A stretch of DNA of 64,000 nucleotides from Rudaeicoccus suwonensis (GTDB lineage Bacteria > Actinomycetota > Actinomycetes > Actinomycetales > Dermatophilaceae). The notes under the pieces are model-generated. The model was not told the origin of the DNA. It ran no database searches and saw only the letters and a program-made list of their open reading frames with translations. Location: contig NZ_VIVQ01000001.1 in NCBI RefSeq assembly GCF_007829035.1, forward strand, positions 310,001 through 374,000, given 5' to 3'. Shown here one piece after another: positions 7,760-15,864 of the stretch (its first letter is position 1; each line of letters opens with the position of its first letter). Position numbers and translations under genes: made by a program.

Positions 7760-8666
7760 GGAGTCTCCTGGTTTCCGCGCTCCCTTCCACGTGATTGTGA
7801 ATCCGATGGCCGGCGGCGGTCGGGCGGTGCGCGCCGCGCGGGAGGTGGTCGCCGATCTGTGTGACATGGGTGCGACCGTGCGCACCACCTTCTCGCCGAG
7901 CATCGATGCAGCCGACGGGATCGTCGAGACGACGGCTGAGCGCGGTGAGCAGGCGGTCGTCGTCGGTGGTGACGGCTTCGTCAGCAGCCTGGCCGGCAGC
8001 TTCGCGGCTCGCCGGCTCGCGTTTGCGATCGTGCCGAGCGGCCGCGGCAACGACTTCGCCCGGCAACTCGCGATCCCCGCCAACGTGCACGACGCCGCAA
8101 GACTGGCATTCAGCGGTGTGCCGACGCCGGTCGACGCGATCGACGCGGGCGGCACCATCGTGGTCGGTAGCGTCTATGCCGGGGTCGATTCGCTCGTGTC
8201 GAGCATCGTCAACAGCAGCACCCGGCTGCCTCCAGCGCTGCAGTACCAGCTGGCATCGATGCGTGGTCTGCTGGGTTTTGCGCCGAGGAACTACGTCGTC
8301 ACTGTCGACTCTGAAACCTATGAATATGAAGGGTTTACGGCGATCGCTGCGAATTCCGGCTACTACGGCAAGGGTATGCACATCGCGCCCGAGGCGTCGG
8401 TGCACGACGGCTTGCTCGATGTGGTGATGATCGGTGCGGGCAGCCGGATGAAGTTCATCCGATCCTTCCCGCAGGTTTACAAGGGGACGCATCTGCAGAA
8501 CCCCGAGATCCGCAGCGCCCGTGGACGATCCGTCCGGATCGAGGCGGTCGGCGTCGAGGCGTATGCCGATGGCGAACCGCTCGGCGATCTGCCGATGTCC
8601 GCCACAGTGCTGCCGGGCGCCCTGACGGTGCTGTTGAATGAAGATCGTCCATCGGATCATTCGTAA
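7452..8666 (+). CDS. dagK: diacylglycerol/lipid kinase with four N-terminal 24-residue repeats
   Basis: The catalytic part (about residue 110 onward) is a DAGK-fold lipid kinase: FHVIVNPMAGGG opens the nucleotide-binding domain, VVVGGDGF (172-176) is the phosphate loop and IVPSGRGNDFAR a further conserved motif. It would phosphorylate diacylglycerol or a related lipid at the inner membrane face. By position it corresponds to M. tuberculosis Rv2252. GGDGF replaces the usual GGDGT. Residues 1-96 are four exact 24-residue repeats encoded by tandem 72-bp units, each starting with its own ATG. The first ATG overlaps the oxidase stop (ATGA). Translation could start at 7452, 7524, 7596, 7668 or 7740; the last would give a kinase of family-typical length. 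Confidence 0.88.
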   Translation: MSADPSEDTSEARPAGRGRGATEGMSADPSEDTSEARPAGRGRGATEGMSADPSEDTSEARPAGRGRGATEGMSADPSEDTSEARPAGRGRGATEGMSADPSAESPGFRAPFHVIVNPMAGGGRAVRAAREVVADLCDMGATVRTTFSPSIDAADGIVETTAERGEQAVVVGGDGFVSSLAGSFAARRLAFAIVPSGRGNDFARQLAIPANVHDAARLAFSGVPTPVDAIDAGGTIVVGSVYAGVDSLVSSIVNSSTRLPPALQYQLASMRGLLGFAPRNYVVTVDSETYEYEGFTAIAANSGYYGKGMHIAPEASVHDGLLDVVMIGAGSRMKFIRSFPQVYKGTHLQNPEIRSARGRSVRIEAVGVEAYADGEPLGDLPMSATVLPGALTVLLNEDRPSDHS

Positions 8667-8684
8667 CGAGCGGAGCGTCATCGC

Positions 8685-8996
8685 ATGACTGCCAAGGGCT
8701 ACTGGATCGCACGCGTGCAGGTCGACGATGAGGACGCCTACGCGCAGTATGTCGCCGCGGCCGGTCCGGCGTACGCCGCGTACGGCGGGCGTCTGCTGGT
8801 GCGCGGCGGCCGCTTCGAAGCGGCCGAGGGTGACTCGCGGCCCCGGAATGTCGTCATCGAATTCGACTCGTATCAAATGGCGTTGGACTGCTACAACTCC
8901 GCAGCGTATGCCTCTGCGCGCGAGATTCGGCAGCGAGCCGCCGACGCCGACATCATCGTCATCGAGGGGTATGACGGTCCGCAGCCGACTGTCTGA
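8685..8996 (+). CDS. DUF1330 family protein
   Basis: The 103-residue protein is a DUF1330 member: a small ferredoxin-like alpha+beta barrel protein of the dimeric type. It begins KGYWIARVQVDDEDAYAQYV and contains the family core GGRLLVRGG and FDSYQMALDCYNSAAY. The family has no firmly established reaction. It starts 18 bp after the kinase stop with only a weak ribosome site (GAGCGGAG), and is likely the last gene of the oxidase-kinase operon. Nothing in it points specifically to lipid metabolism, so its link to its neighbours rests on position alone. Confidence 0.85.
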   Translation: MTAKGYWIARVQVDDEDAYAQYVAAAGPAYAAYGGRLLVRGGRFEAAEGDSRPRNVVIEFDSYQMALDCYNSAAYASAREIRQRAADADIIVIEGYDGPQPTV

Positions 8997-9000
8997 GCAA

Positions 9001-9048
9001 TTCGTGATCCGAGTACTTCGTGATCCGAGTACTTCGTGATCCGAGCAC
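9001..9048. repeat. three tandem copies of a 16-bp unit
   Basis: The unit TTCGTGATCCGAGTAC occurs at 9001, 9017 and 9033, the third with a T-to-C change. The array begins 4 bp after the DUF1330 stop codon, between that gene and the convergent peptidase gene. No hairpin or promoter is obvious in it; a microsatellite-like expansion is the simplest reading. Confidence 0.9.
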
Positions 9049-9160
9049 TTCCGTGGTCGGCGGCGATCCCACGCTGATCGCAGCATGTCGCTGGGGCAGT
9101 GCAGAGTCAGCGGTGGGTGGTTCGAACCTCGGTGTGCCCCTCTGCAGTCAGTCTCGAGCT

Positions 9161-9219
9161 GCGGTCGGCTCTGGTTGCAGTGAGTTCTGGTTGCGGTCAG
9201 TTCTGGCGGTCAGTTCTGG
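9161..9219. repeat. four imperfect copies of a 13-16-bp unit running into the peptidase stop codon
   Basis: Variants of GCGGTCAGTTCTGGTT start at about 9161, 9177, 9193 and 9207. The last copy encodes the final residues and the stop of the minus-strand peptidase (its end VQN-stop is read from CCAGAACTGA). It is a second, unrelated short tandem repeat in the same 213-bp convergent intergenic region. Confidence 0.75.
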
Positions 9220-10109
9220 ACGAGGGCGCCCATCGCGTGCACCTCGGAAATGTCGCTGCCGGTGATGAACGACCACGGCGCGGTGAAGAAGCCGTTGTCG
9301 CCCCAGTCGGTTCCCCAGCTGTTCTCGATCGTCACGCCGGTCTGGTCGTAGCCGACGATGGTGACCTCGTGCCCGCCGATGACCGCCTCGCTGGGTGACG
9401 GGTCGTAGTTGTAGTCGCTGCTGTTGAGATTCTCGAAGCTGCTGCGGGCGTTGAATCCGATGACCACCGGCTCGCCCTGCGAGATCGCGCTCTCGATGTT
9501 GGTCTGCAGGTCGCCCGAGGTGGTGAGGTCCTGGAATCCGGACAGCTCGTAGTTGGCGGCGTTGGTGATCTCGGACTGTGTGGGCAGATCGGTGTAGTCG
9601 GTCGTGCCCTGGGTGTAGTCCGACTGTGTGTCGATGCCCTGCTGCTGCTCCATCGGCAGAGCGATGGAGGCGGTGGTCCCGTCGTCCTGACCGTTGTCGT
9701 CGTCGGAGACGATCTGGGAATAGATGTACATCGGCGCCATCGGCGCACCCGAGATGCCTTCCTCGTTCATGAGGATGCCGTAGCCGGAGTAACCCGTCGC
9801 CCACGTCACGCACGACCCCACCTGGCCCTGGTTGCCCGGAGTGAGGGCATACGACTCGAGGCTGTAGCTGGACGGCACCGAGCTGCTGTCGAGCGCGTGC
9901 ACCGCGAGCGCGCGGCCGCTGCTGGTGTTGCGGTGCTTCATGGACTCGGCCAGCGCGATGTTCAGGCCCATGCCGTGCCGGACGTGTTGTATGACGCCGG
10001 TCGTGCGGTGTGACGGCGTCGCTGCGTTCGGCGCGGCCATCGCTTGCGGGGCGGTCAGGGTCAGGGCACCGACTGCGGCGATCGCGCCGAGCAGGGGAGT
10101 CTTGCGCAT
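9210..10109 (-). CDS. secreted papain-like (C1) cysteine peptidase
   Basis: The 299-residue precursor has a Sec signal peptide (MRKTPLLGAIAAVGALTLTA, cleavage likely after AMA near residue 26) and a C1-family catalytic domain. The catalytic triad is visible: Cys100 in NQGQVGSCVTWAT, His247 in GGHEVTIVGYD and Asn263 in IENSWGTDWGDNGFF; the Gln in NQGQVG is the oxyanion residue. The stretch before Cys100 is a short propeptide-like region. It would cleave proteins outside the cell. ATG 10109 is preferred over upstream in-frame starts because the signal peptide begins there and GGAGG lies 8 bp before it. The 263 bp upstream, to menF, hold no recognisable gene. Confidence 0.9.
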   Translation of the reverse strand: MRKTPLLGAIAAVGALTLTAPQAMAAPNAATPSHRTTGVIQHVRHGMGLNIALAESMKHRNTSSGRALAVHALDSSSVPSSYSLESYALTPGNQGQVGSCVTWATGYSGYGILMNEEGISGAPMAPMYIYSQIVSDDDNGQDDGTTASIALPMEQQQGIDTQSDYTQGTTDYTDLPTQSEITNAANYELSGFQDLTTSGDLQTNIESAISQGEPVVIGFNARSSFENLNSSDYNYDPSPSEAVIGGHEVTIVGYDQTGVTIENSWGTDWGDNGFFTAPWSFITGSDISEVHAMGALVQN

Positions 10110-10372
10110 GGGTTCAACCTCCGGAGAGCGCTGCTCGAAGCGGGTGAGCTGGCAGCAGGGGAATGGTGGTGAACGGGAACGTATGGGCACATGCGCCCGC
10201 CACGGCAGGGGTCTTGTCGATTGCTGACCCAGCTCTGGCCGTAAATTGGCAATCTGTTGACGCGCGCCGCGCGATCGCGACCGACGCAAGACGTAGCGCC
10301 GACGAAACACTGACGCACTCGACGGTTGGACCGCACGGGGCGCGGGGGTCGCCGTAGCGGCGGCTCGCGGAA

Positions 10373-11629
10373 TTACTCGCCCAAGGCGTGCCGCATGGGC
10401 AGCAGTTTGGCCTCGGACTCGGCCAGTTCTGCACTCGGCTCGGAACCCGCGACGATGCCGCAACCCGCGAAAAGTCTTATCCGGGAAGAGCTTTCGATGA
10501 TCCCGCAGCGCAGCGCGATACCCCACTCGCCATCACCGTCGGCGTCGATCCAGCCGACCGGCCCGGCATACCGCCCGCGGTCCATCTGCTCCAGCTCGGC
10601 GATCACGTCGCGCGCTGACAGCGTCGGCGTCCCACACACCGCGGCGGACGGGTGCAGTGACGCGGCGAGGTCCAGCGAGGACACGTCTTCGTGCAACACC
10701 CCTGCGACATCCGTCGCCAGGTGCATGACGTTGGGCAGGTGCAGCACGAACGGCGACTCTGGGACATTCATCGACGAGCAGTGCGGCCGGAGCGCGTCGG
10801 CGACCGAACGGACGGCGTACTCGTGCTCCTCCAGGTCCTTGCTCGACCGCGCGAGCGAGCCGGCAAGCGCCAGGTCGTGCTCGTCGTCGCCGGTGCGGCG
10901 AATCGTGCCGGCCAGGATTCGCGAGGTGACCAGCCCCTTCTCGCGGCGCAGCAGCATCTCCGGGGTCGCCCCGATCAGCCCGTCGACGCTGTAGGTCCAC
11001 GTGTTGTCGTATGCCGCTGCCAGTCGGCCCAGCAGGTGGCGTGGATCGATCGCCGTGCCGGTGTCGATCACGATGTCCCTTGCCATGACGACCTTGTCCA
11101 GATCGCCACGCTGGATGCGCGACACGGCGGCGGCGACCGCCTCGGTCCATTGCTCACCGGTCAGTGCGCCGTCGTGGGAACCGGTGACCACCGGAGCCGA
11201 CGGTGGCGCGCTCCGGCGAAGTTGGACCTCGCCCGGCAGATGGGCCGGAGCACTGACGGTGGTGACCCACGAGACGCCGTCACGTCGCCCCACCACCGTG
11301 CTCGGCACATGCAGGATCCCGCCGGCGGGGGAGGCCGCGGAGAACGCGAACGAGCCGACCGCGACCAGGCCGGAACCCGGCAGGCTGACCTCGGCCCGCA
11401 CCACTGCACTGTCGACCAGGTCGCGCCACCAGGCTTCGGCATCGGCGAACCGCGAGGTGCCCGTCGTGTGGATTGCCGCCGCTCGTCCCCACCCGACGAA
11501 ACCGTCGCCTTCGCGCAACCAGGTCACGGGGTGTTCGGCACCGGCAGGCAGCAGGGCGACGAGATCGCCCGGGTCGGCGATCCGCCGGGTGCGCACCACC
11601 AGCGGCGAACTCGAAGCAAGGAGCGGCAT
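10373..11629 (-). CDS. menF: isochorismate synthase
   Basis: This enzyme converts chorismate to isochorismate, the first committed step of menaquinone synthesis (or of a catecholate siderophore). The C-terminal chorismate-binding domain shows the family motifs ATPEMLLRREKGLV, ILAGTIRRTG, HPSAAVCGTPTLSARDVI and DRGRYAGPVGWIDADGDGEW. Starting at ATG 11629 the product is 418 residues; an upstream ATG at 11677 would add an unconserved tail. It is divergent from menG, 189 bp away, and the setting (menG, menJ, nuo, prenyl synthase) favours the menaquinone role. A short CGCCG-TAG-CGGCG hairpin at 10350-10362 follows the stop codon but has no U tract. Confidence 0.9.
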   Translation of the reverse strand: MPLLASSSPLVVRTRRIADPGDLVALLPAGAEHPVTWLREGDGFVGWGRAAAIHTTGTSRFADAEAWWRDLVDSAVVRAEVSLPGSGLVAVGSFAFSAASPAGGILHVPSTVVGRRDGVSWVTTVSAPAHLPGEVQLRRSAPPSAPVVTGSHDGALTGEQWTEAVAAAVSRIQRGDLDKVVMARDIVIDTGTAIDPRHLLGRLAAAYDNTWTYSVDGLIGATPEMLLRREKGLVTSRILAGTIRRTGDDEHDLALAGSLARSSKDLEEHEYAVRSVADALRPHCSSMNVPESPFVLHLPNVMHLATDVAGVLHEDVSSLDLAASLHPSAAVCGTPTLSARDVIAELEQMDRGRYAGPVGWIDADGDGEWGIALRCGIIESSSRIRLFAGCGIVAGSEPSAELAESEAKLLPMRHALGE

Positions 11630-11818
11630 GGTCACGACCGGCAACACTACGCCCGCGGATCCGGCGATCAGCATCACGTGCCCGGTGCCGACCGCCGCAC
11701 CTGACTGCGCCCGACCGCACCACCTTCAGCCCGCCGCCGCGCGGAACGAGCCTCGTCATACCGACCCGACAGGATGGGCCAAGGCATGGCACAGCGGCCA
11801 TGCGCGAGGATGGCGCCT

Positions 11819-12514
11819 ATGAATCGCGCCACGCTCGACAAGCGCCCCGCCGAAGTCGCCCGGATGTTCGACGACGTCGCTGCGCGCTACGACCTGACCA
11901 ACGACGTGCTGTCCCTCGGCCAGGACCGGCGCTGGCGCAAGGTGGTGCTCGACGCGGTCGATCCGCGACCTGGTGACATCGTCCTCGACATCGCCGCGGG
12001 CACGGGCACGAGCAGCGAGCCCTTCGACGCCCGCGGTGCGCACGTCGTGCCGGCCGACTTCTCCCTCGGGATGCTGCGACAGGGCAAGAAGCGTCGCCCC
12101 GACCTGGCGTTCACTGCCTCCGACGCGATGCGCCTGCCGTTCGCCGACGGCGTCTTCGACGCGGTGACGATGTCCTTCGGGCTGCGCAACGTTCAGGACC
12201 CGGTCCTCGCGCTGCGCGAGTTCCAGCGCGTCACCAAGCCCGGCGGCGTGCTCGTGATCTGCGAGTTCTCCACCCCGGTGAACCGTGCGTTCCGCAAGGT
12301 CTACTCGGAATACCTCATGGGTGCTCTGCCCAAGATCGCGCGACGGGTCGGCTCCAACGCCGAGTCCTACGTCTATCTCGCCGAGTCCATCCAGGCCTGG
12401 CCCGACCAGGCAGGTATGGCGCACCGTCTGCAGACCGCCGGTTGGTCCGAGGTCGAATGGCGCAACCTCACCGGCGGCGTCGTCGCACTGCACCGCGGCA
12501 CCAAGGCGGCCTGA
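11819..12514 (+). CDS. menG: demethylmenaquinone methyltransferase
   Basis: The 231-residue SAM-dependent methyltransferase performs the last ring methylation of menaquinone synthesis. It begins with the MenG/UbiE signature [22 protein letters not shown], has the SAM loop [12 protein letters not shown] near residue 58, and the diagnostic [17 protein letters not shown] and [14 protein letters not shown]. Upstream in-frame ATGs exist, but 11819 fits the conserved N-terminus and has a GAGGA ribosome site 8 bp ahead. It is divergent from menF and followed after 120 bp by menJ, with a Rex-like operator in that gap. Confidence 0.95.
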   Translation: MNRATLDKRPAEVARMFDDVAARYDLTNDVLSLGQDRRWRKVVLDAVDPRPGDIVLDIAAGTGTSSEPFDARGAHVVPADFSLGMLRQGKKRRPDLAFTASDAMRLPFADGVFDAVTMSFGLRNVQDPVLALREFQRVTKPGGVLVICEFSTPVNRAFRKVYSEYLMGALPKIARRVGSNAESYVYLAESIQAWPDQAGMAHRLQTAGWSEVEWRNLTGGVVALHRGTKAA

Positions 12515-12599
12515 CCTGGCGCGACGCTCGCGCGCAGGTTCGGCACTTAGGAATGCCTTAGTAGGGAAGCAATCGAGCCGAGGAATACAGTGCTGGGGT

Positions 12600-12617
12600 T
12601 CGTGAAGTCCTTCACAA
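12600..12617. promoter_or_regulatory. Rex (redox) operator upstream of menJ-nuo
   Basis: TCGTGAAGTCCTTCACAA matches the Rex consensus TTGTGAANNNNTTCACAA at all but one position. It lies 17 bp before the GTG start of menJ. Rex is an NADH-sensing repressor that in other actinobacteria controls respiratory genes including nuo, so NADH accumulation would be expected to raise expression of this operon. The rex gene itself is not in the window. Confidence 0.65.
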
Positions 12618-12634
12618 GCTAGAAAGATTCACCT

Positions 12635-13948
12635 GTGAGCCTCCCCGGCCTTTCGCATGCCCCGGACGAGACCGCTGACGTCATCATCGTCGGCGCCGGC
12701 CCGGGTGGGTCTGCCACAGCTGCCTACCTGGCCATGGCCGGCCTTGACGTCCTCCTGTTGGAGAAGACGCACTTTCCCCGTGAAAAGGTCTGCGGCGACG
12801 GCCTGACTCCGCGCGCGGTCCGTGAGTTGATCACCCTCGGCATCCCGACGCCCGAGAACGACGGCTGGATCAAGAACAAGGGCCTGCGCATCATCGGCGG
12901 CGGCATGCGCCTGCAGCTGGACTGGCCCGACGTGGCCAGCTTTCCGCCGTACGGCCTGGTCCGCACCCGCCAGGACTTCGACGACATCCTGGCCCGCCAC
13001 GCCGTCAAGCACGGCGCCCGGCTGCGCGAGGGCGTCAACGTCAACGGCGCGATTCGTGACGAGCGCACCGGCGCGATCATCGGCGTCGAGGCCAAGGAGA
13101 TGGGTGCCGACGAGCGCCCCACCGGCCGCAAGCTGGCCTATCACGCACCGCTGGTGATCGCTGCCGACGGAAACTCCTCGCGGTTGTCGCTCGCGATGGG
13201 CCGCGAGAAGCGCGAAGACCGCCCGATGGGCGTCGCGGTGCGTGCGTACTACACCAGCCCGCGCCACGACGACGACTATCTCGAGTCGTGGTTGGAGCTG
13301 TGGACCACCGACCCGTCCGGCAAGCGCGTGCTGCTGCCCGGGTATGGCTGGATCTTCGGCGTCGGCGACGGCACCAGCAACGTCGGCCTCGGAATCCTCA
13401 ACACCTCCAGTGCTTTCGGTCGCACCGACTACAAGGACGTCATGCGTCAATGGGTCGCGACGATGCCGGAGGAGTGGACCTACAACGAGGAGACCATCAC
13501 CGGTCCGATCCGCGGTGCCGCGCTGCCGATGGGCTTCAACCGGCAGCCGCACTACGCCGACGGGCTCCTGCTGGTCGGCGATGCCGGCGGCATGGTCAAC
13601 CCGTTCAACGGCGAGGGCATCGCCTATGCGATGGAGTCCGGCAGGCTGGCCGCCGAGGTCGTCGCGCAGGCCTTCGCGCGCACCGACGACGCCGGCCGTG
13701 AGCGCGTGCTGCAGACCTACCCCCGGGTGATGAAGGACGCGCTCGGTGGGTACTTCACTGTGGGCCGTCTGTTCGCCCAACTGATCGGCAATCCCGACGT
13801 GATGAAGTTCGCCGTGCGTTACGGCCTTCCGCGCAAGACGATGATGCAAGTCTTGCTGAAGGTCATGGCCAATCTCGGCGACGAGCACGGCGGCAAACTG
13901 GACGATCGCGTCATGTCGGTCCTGTCGAAGGTTGTGCCAGCGGCATGA
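12635..13948 (+). CDS. menJ: geranylgeranyl-reductase-type flavoprotein, probable menaquinone reductase
   Basis: The 437-residue FAD enzyme starts with the dinucleotide fold ADVIIVGAGPGGSATAAYLA, then the family motif EKTHFPREKVCGDGLTPRAV and the late FAD motif GDAGGMVNPFNGEGIAYAMESG. This is the geranylgeranyl reductase family. In mycobacteria the homologue MenJ saturates one isoprene unit of menaquinone-9, and the position between menG and nuoA argues for that role here; archaeal-type lipid reductases share the fold. Translation starts at GTG 12635. The next gene, nuoA, follows after 49 bp, so menJ appears to be the first gene of the respiratory operon and sits directly behind the Rex-like site. 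Confidence 0.88.
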   Translation: MSLPGLSHAPDETADVIIVGAGPGGSATAAYLAMAGLDVLLLEKTHFPREKVCGDGLTPRAVRELITLGIPTPENDGWIKNKGLRIIGGGMRLQLDWPDVASFPPYGLVRTRQDFDDILARHAVKHGARLREGVNVNGAIRDERTGAIIGVEAKEMGADERPTGRKLAYHAPLVIAADGNSSRLSLAMGREKREDRPMGVAVRAYYTSPRHDDDYLESWLELWTTDPSGKRVLLPGYGWIFGVGDGTSNVGLGILNTSSAFGRTDYKDVMRQWVATMPEEWTYNEETITGPIRGAALPMGFNRQPHYADGLLLVGDAGGMVNPFNGEGIAYAMESGRLAAEVVAQAFARTDDAGRERVLQTYPRVMKDALGGYFTVGRLFAQLIGNPDVMKFAVRYGLPRKTMMQVLLKVMANLGDEHGGKLDDRVMSVLSKVVPAA

Positions 13949-13997
13949 GCGGCTGTATCGATAGCACCAGCAGCGTCATACGGAAGGAATCTGTGCG

Positions 13998-14360
13998 ATG
14001 AGCTACTCCTACGCACCGTTGTTGTTCTTCGCGGGCATCGGGTTCGTCTTCGCGGCCTTCTCGGTCGGTATGGCGGCGCTGACCGGCCCCAAGCGTTACA
14101 ACCGCGCCAAGGTCGACGCCTACGAGTGCGGCATCCAGCCGAGCCCGCATGCCGACGGCGGTGGCCGCGTGCCGATCAAGTACTACCTGACCGCGATGTT
14201 GTTCATCGTCTTCGACATCGAGTCGGTGTTCCTGTACCCGTTCGCGGTGTCCTTCGACCGGATGGGCCTGTTCGCCCTGGTCGAGATGGTGCTGTTCGTG
14301 CTGACCGTCTTCGTCGCCTACGCCTATGTATGGCGTCGCGGCGGCCTCGAGTGGGACTGA
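13998..14360 (+). CDS. nuoA: NADH-quinone oxidoreductase subunit A
   Basis: NuoA is a three-helix membrane subunit lining the entry to the quinone chamber of complex I. The 120-residue product has its three hydrophobic segments at about 7-30, 64-84 and 88-110, and the conserved loop [22 protein letters not shown] whose Cys is the residue that moves between active and deactive states in other species. AAGGA lies 9 bp before the ATG. It opens the 14-gene nuo series. Confidence 0.97.
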   Translation: MSYSYAPLLFFAGIGFVFAAFSVGMAALTGPKRYNRAKVDAYECGIQPSPHADGGGRVPIKYYLTAMLFIVFDIESVFLYPFAVSFDRMGLFALVEMVLFVLTVFVAYAYVWRRGGLEWD

Positions 14361-14398
14361 TCCGAGTGCACCGCACCAGCGACGTGACCGACTTCAAC

Positions 14399-14410
14399 AG
14401 CGAAGCGAGG
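14399..14410 (+). repeat. 12-bp match to the core of the start-codon repeat, just before nuoB
   Basis: AGCGAAGCGAGG is identical to an internal word of the 72-bp unit found at dagK and ends 11 bp before the nuoB start. It may be a remnant of the same element or an independent purine-rich ribosome-site-like sequence. Confidence 0.35.
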
Positions 14411-14421
14411 GCTTGCTAGTC

Positions 14422-14976
14422 ATGGGTCTTGAAGAGAAGCTGCCCGCCGGATTCCTGCTCACCACCGTGGAGCAGGTCGCGGGGTACATGCGGAAGAGTT
14501 CGGTGTGGCCGGCGACCTTCGGGCTGGCGTGCTGCGCGATCGAGATGATGGCTGTCGGCACCCCCGACTACGACATCGCGCGCTTCGGCATGGAGCGCTT
14601 CAGCGCCACCCCGCGCCAGGCCGACCTGATGATCGTGGCCGGCCGGGTCAGCCAGAAGATGGCGCCGGTCGTGCGTCAGGTCTACGACCAGATGCCGGAA
14701 CCCAAGTGGGTGATCTCGATGGGTGTGTGCGCCAGCTCCGGCGGCATGTTCAACAACTACGCGATCGTGCAGGGTGTCGACCACGTCATACCGGTCGACA
14801 TCTACCTGCCCGGCTGCCCGCCACGTCCGGAGATGCTGCTGCACGCGATTCTCGAGCTTCACAAGCAGATCCAGGGCACCAAGATGGGTGTCAACCGGGT
14901 GGAGGCCGCCCGCGCCGCCGAACAGGCCGCGCTGAACGCCACCCCGACGCACGCGATGAAGGGACTGTTGGCGTGA
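14422..14976 (+). CDS. nuoB: NADH-quinone oxidoreductase subunit B (cluster N2)
   Basis: NuoB carries the terminal 4Fe-4S cluster N2 that hands electrons to menaquinone. All four ligands are present: the tandem cysteines in [13 protein letters not shown], Cys in GVCASSGG and Cys in [10 protein letters not shown]. The 184-residue length is typical. The ATG at 14422 matches the conserved N-terminus GLEEKLP; the 61-bp gap from nuoA contains the AGCGAAGCGAGG word. The C-terminal tail after HKQI is actinobacterial in style and not needed for cluster binding. Confidence 0.97.
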   Translation: MGLEEKLPAGFLLTTVEQVAGYMRKSSVWPATFGLACCAIEMMAVGTPDYDIARFGMERFSATPRQADLMIVAGRVSQKMAPVVRQVYDQMPEPKWVISMGVCASSGGMFNNYAIVQGVDHVIPVDIYLPGCPPRPEMLLHAILELHKQIQGTKMGVNRVEAARAAEQAALNATPTHAMKGLLA

Positions 14977-15010
14977 CAGCGCAGCGCGCACACCAGCTGG
15001 AGGGCCGGGT

Positions 15011-15796
15011 ATGAGCAACGACAAGCCGACCACCGACCCGGTGACCGGACCGGTCAAGACGCCCCCGACCGAGCCCAAGCCGGAGACCGAGGCTGTTCAG
15101 TCCGGCGCGGTCGCCGGTCGCGAACTCGACCACGACGCACCTGTGCAGGTCGCGCACCGCACCGGCATGTTCGGTTCGTCGCTCGGCAACGACACCTCCG
15201 GGTACGGCGGCCTGAACCGTCCGGTGCTGTTCCCGGGTGCGGCCACCCGCCCCTACGGTTCCTACTTCGATCAGATCGTCGACGACCTGATCAGCGCGCT
15301 CGGCTCGGCCGCAGCAGACGCGGCGATCGAGCGCGTGGTCGTCGATCGTGGCGAACTCACGATCTTCGTGCAGCGCGAGCATCTCCCCGTGGTGGCGCAG
15401 GCACTGCGTGACGAGGCGAGCCTGCGGTTCGAGACCTGCCTCGGTGTCTCCGGGGTCAACTACCCGCAGGAGACCGGCCGCGAGTTGCACGCGGTCTACC
15501 ACTTCCACTCGATCACCAATGGCAGCAAGCGCGTTCGCCTCGAGGTGACGGCGCCGGACGGTGACGCCCACATTCCCTCGATCGTCCCGGTGTACCCCGG
15601 CGCCGACTGGCACGAGCGCGAGACGTGGGACATGTTCGGCATCGTCTTCGACGGTCACCCCGCGCTGACCCGGATCCTCATGCCGGACGACTGGCCCGGC
15701 CACCCGCAGCGCAAGGACTACCCGCTCGGCGGAATCCCGGTGGAATACAAGGGCGCGACGGTGCCCCCGGCAGATGATCGGAGGTCGTACAAGTGA
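15011..15796 (+). CDS. nuoC: NADH-quinone oxidoreductase subunit C
   Basis: NuoC (30-kDa subunit) stabilises the NuoB-NuoD interface in the peripheral arm. The 261-residue protein has a roughly 60-residue, Pro/Thr-rich N-terminal extension before the folded domain, which shows [18 protein letters not shown] and the signature [17 protein letters not shown] plus a C-terminal [11 protein letters not shown]. The stop TGA overlaps the GTG start of nuoD (GTGA), where the 72-bp repeat begins. Confidence 0.96.
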   Translation: MSNDKPTTDPVTGPVKTPPTEPKPETEAVQSGAVAGRELDHDAPVQVAHRTGMFGSSLGNDTSGYGGLNRPVLFPGAATRPYGSYFDQIVDDLISALGSAAADAAIERVVVDRGELTIFVQREHLPVVAQALRDEASLRFETCLGVSGVNYPQETGRELHAVYHFHSITNGSKRVRLEVTAPDGDAHIPSIVPVYPGADWHERETWDMFGIVFDGHPALTRILMPDDWPGHPQRKDYPLGGIPVEYKGATVPPADDRRSYK

Positions 15797-15864
15797 GTGC
15801 CGACCCGAGTGAGGACACGAGCGCAGCGAGGCCCGGAGCGAGGGGCAGAGGCGCGACAGACAAC
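15793..15864 (+). repeat. single diverged copy of the 72-bp start-codon repeat at nuoD
   Basis: Aligned by hand without gaps to the first dagK unit, 61 of 72 positions match. The encoded peptide keeps [10 protein letters not shown] and RGRGAT. It begins with GTG overlapping the nuoC stop and is followed at once by ATGAGTGCCAACCC, nearly identical to its own first 14 bases, as if the element were inserted in, or duplicated from, the start codon region. Confidence 0.9.

Noticed and set aside
6894-9086. A 730-codon minus-strand frame spanning the oxidase 3' end, the repeat array and dagK
   Set aside because: It lies antisense to two well-supported genes, has no family similarity, and is open only because of high GC and the frame-keeping 72-bp repeats.
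10110-10372. A c-di-AMP or other riboswitch before the secreted peptidase
   Set aside because: I looked for the conserved core elements on the minus strand and could not find them; only AT-richer DNA around 10238-10258 stands out.
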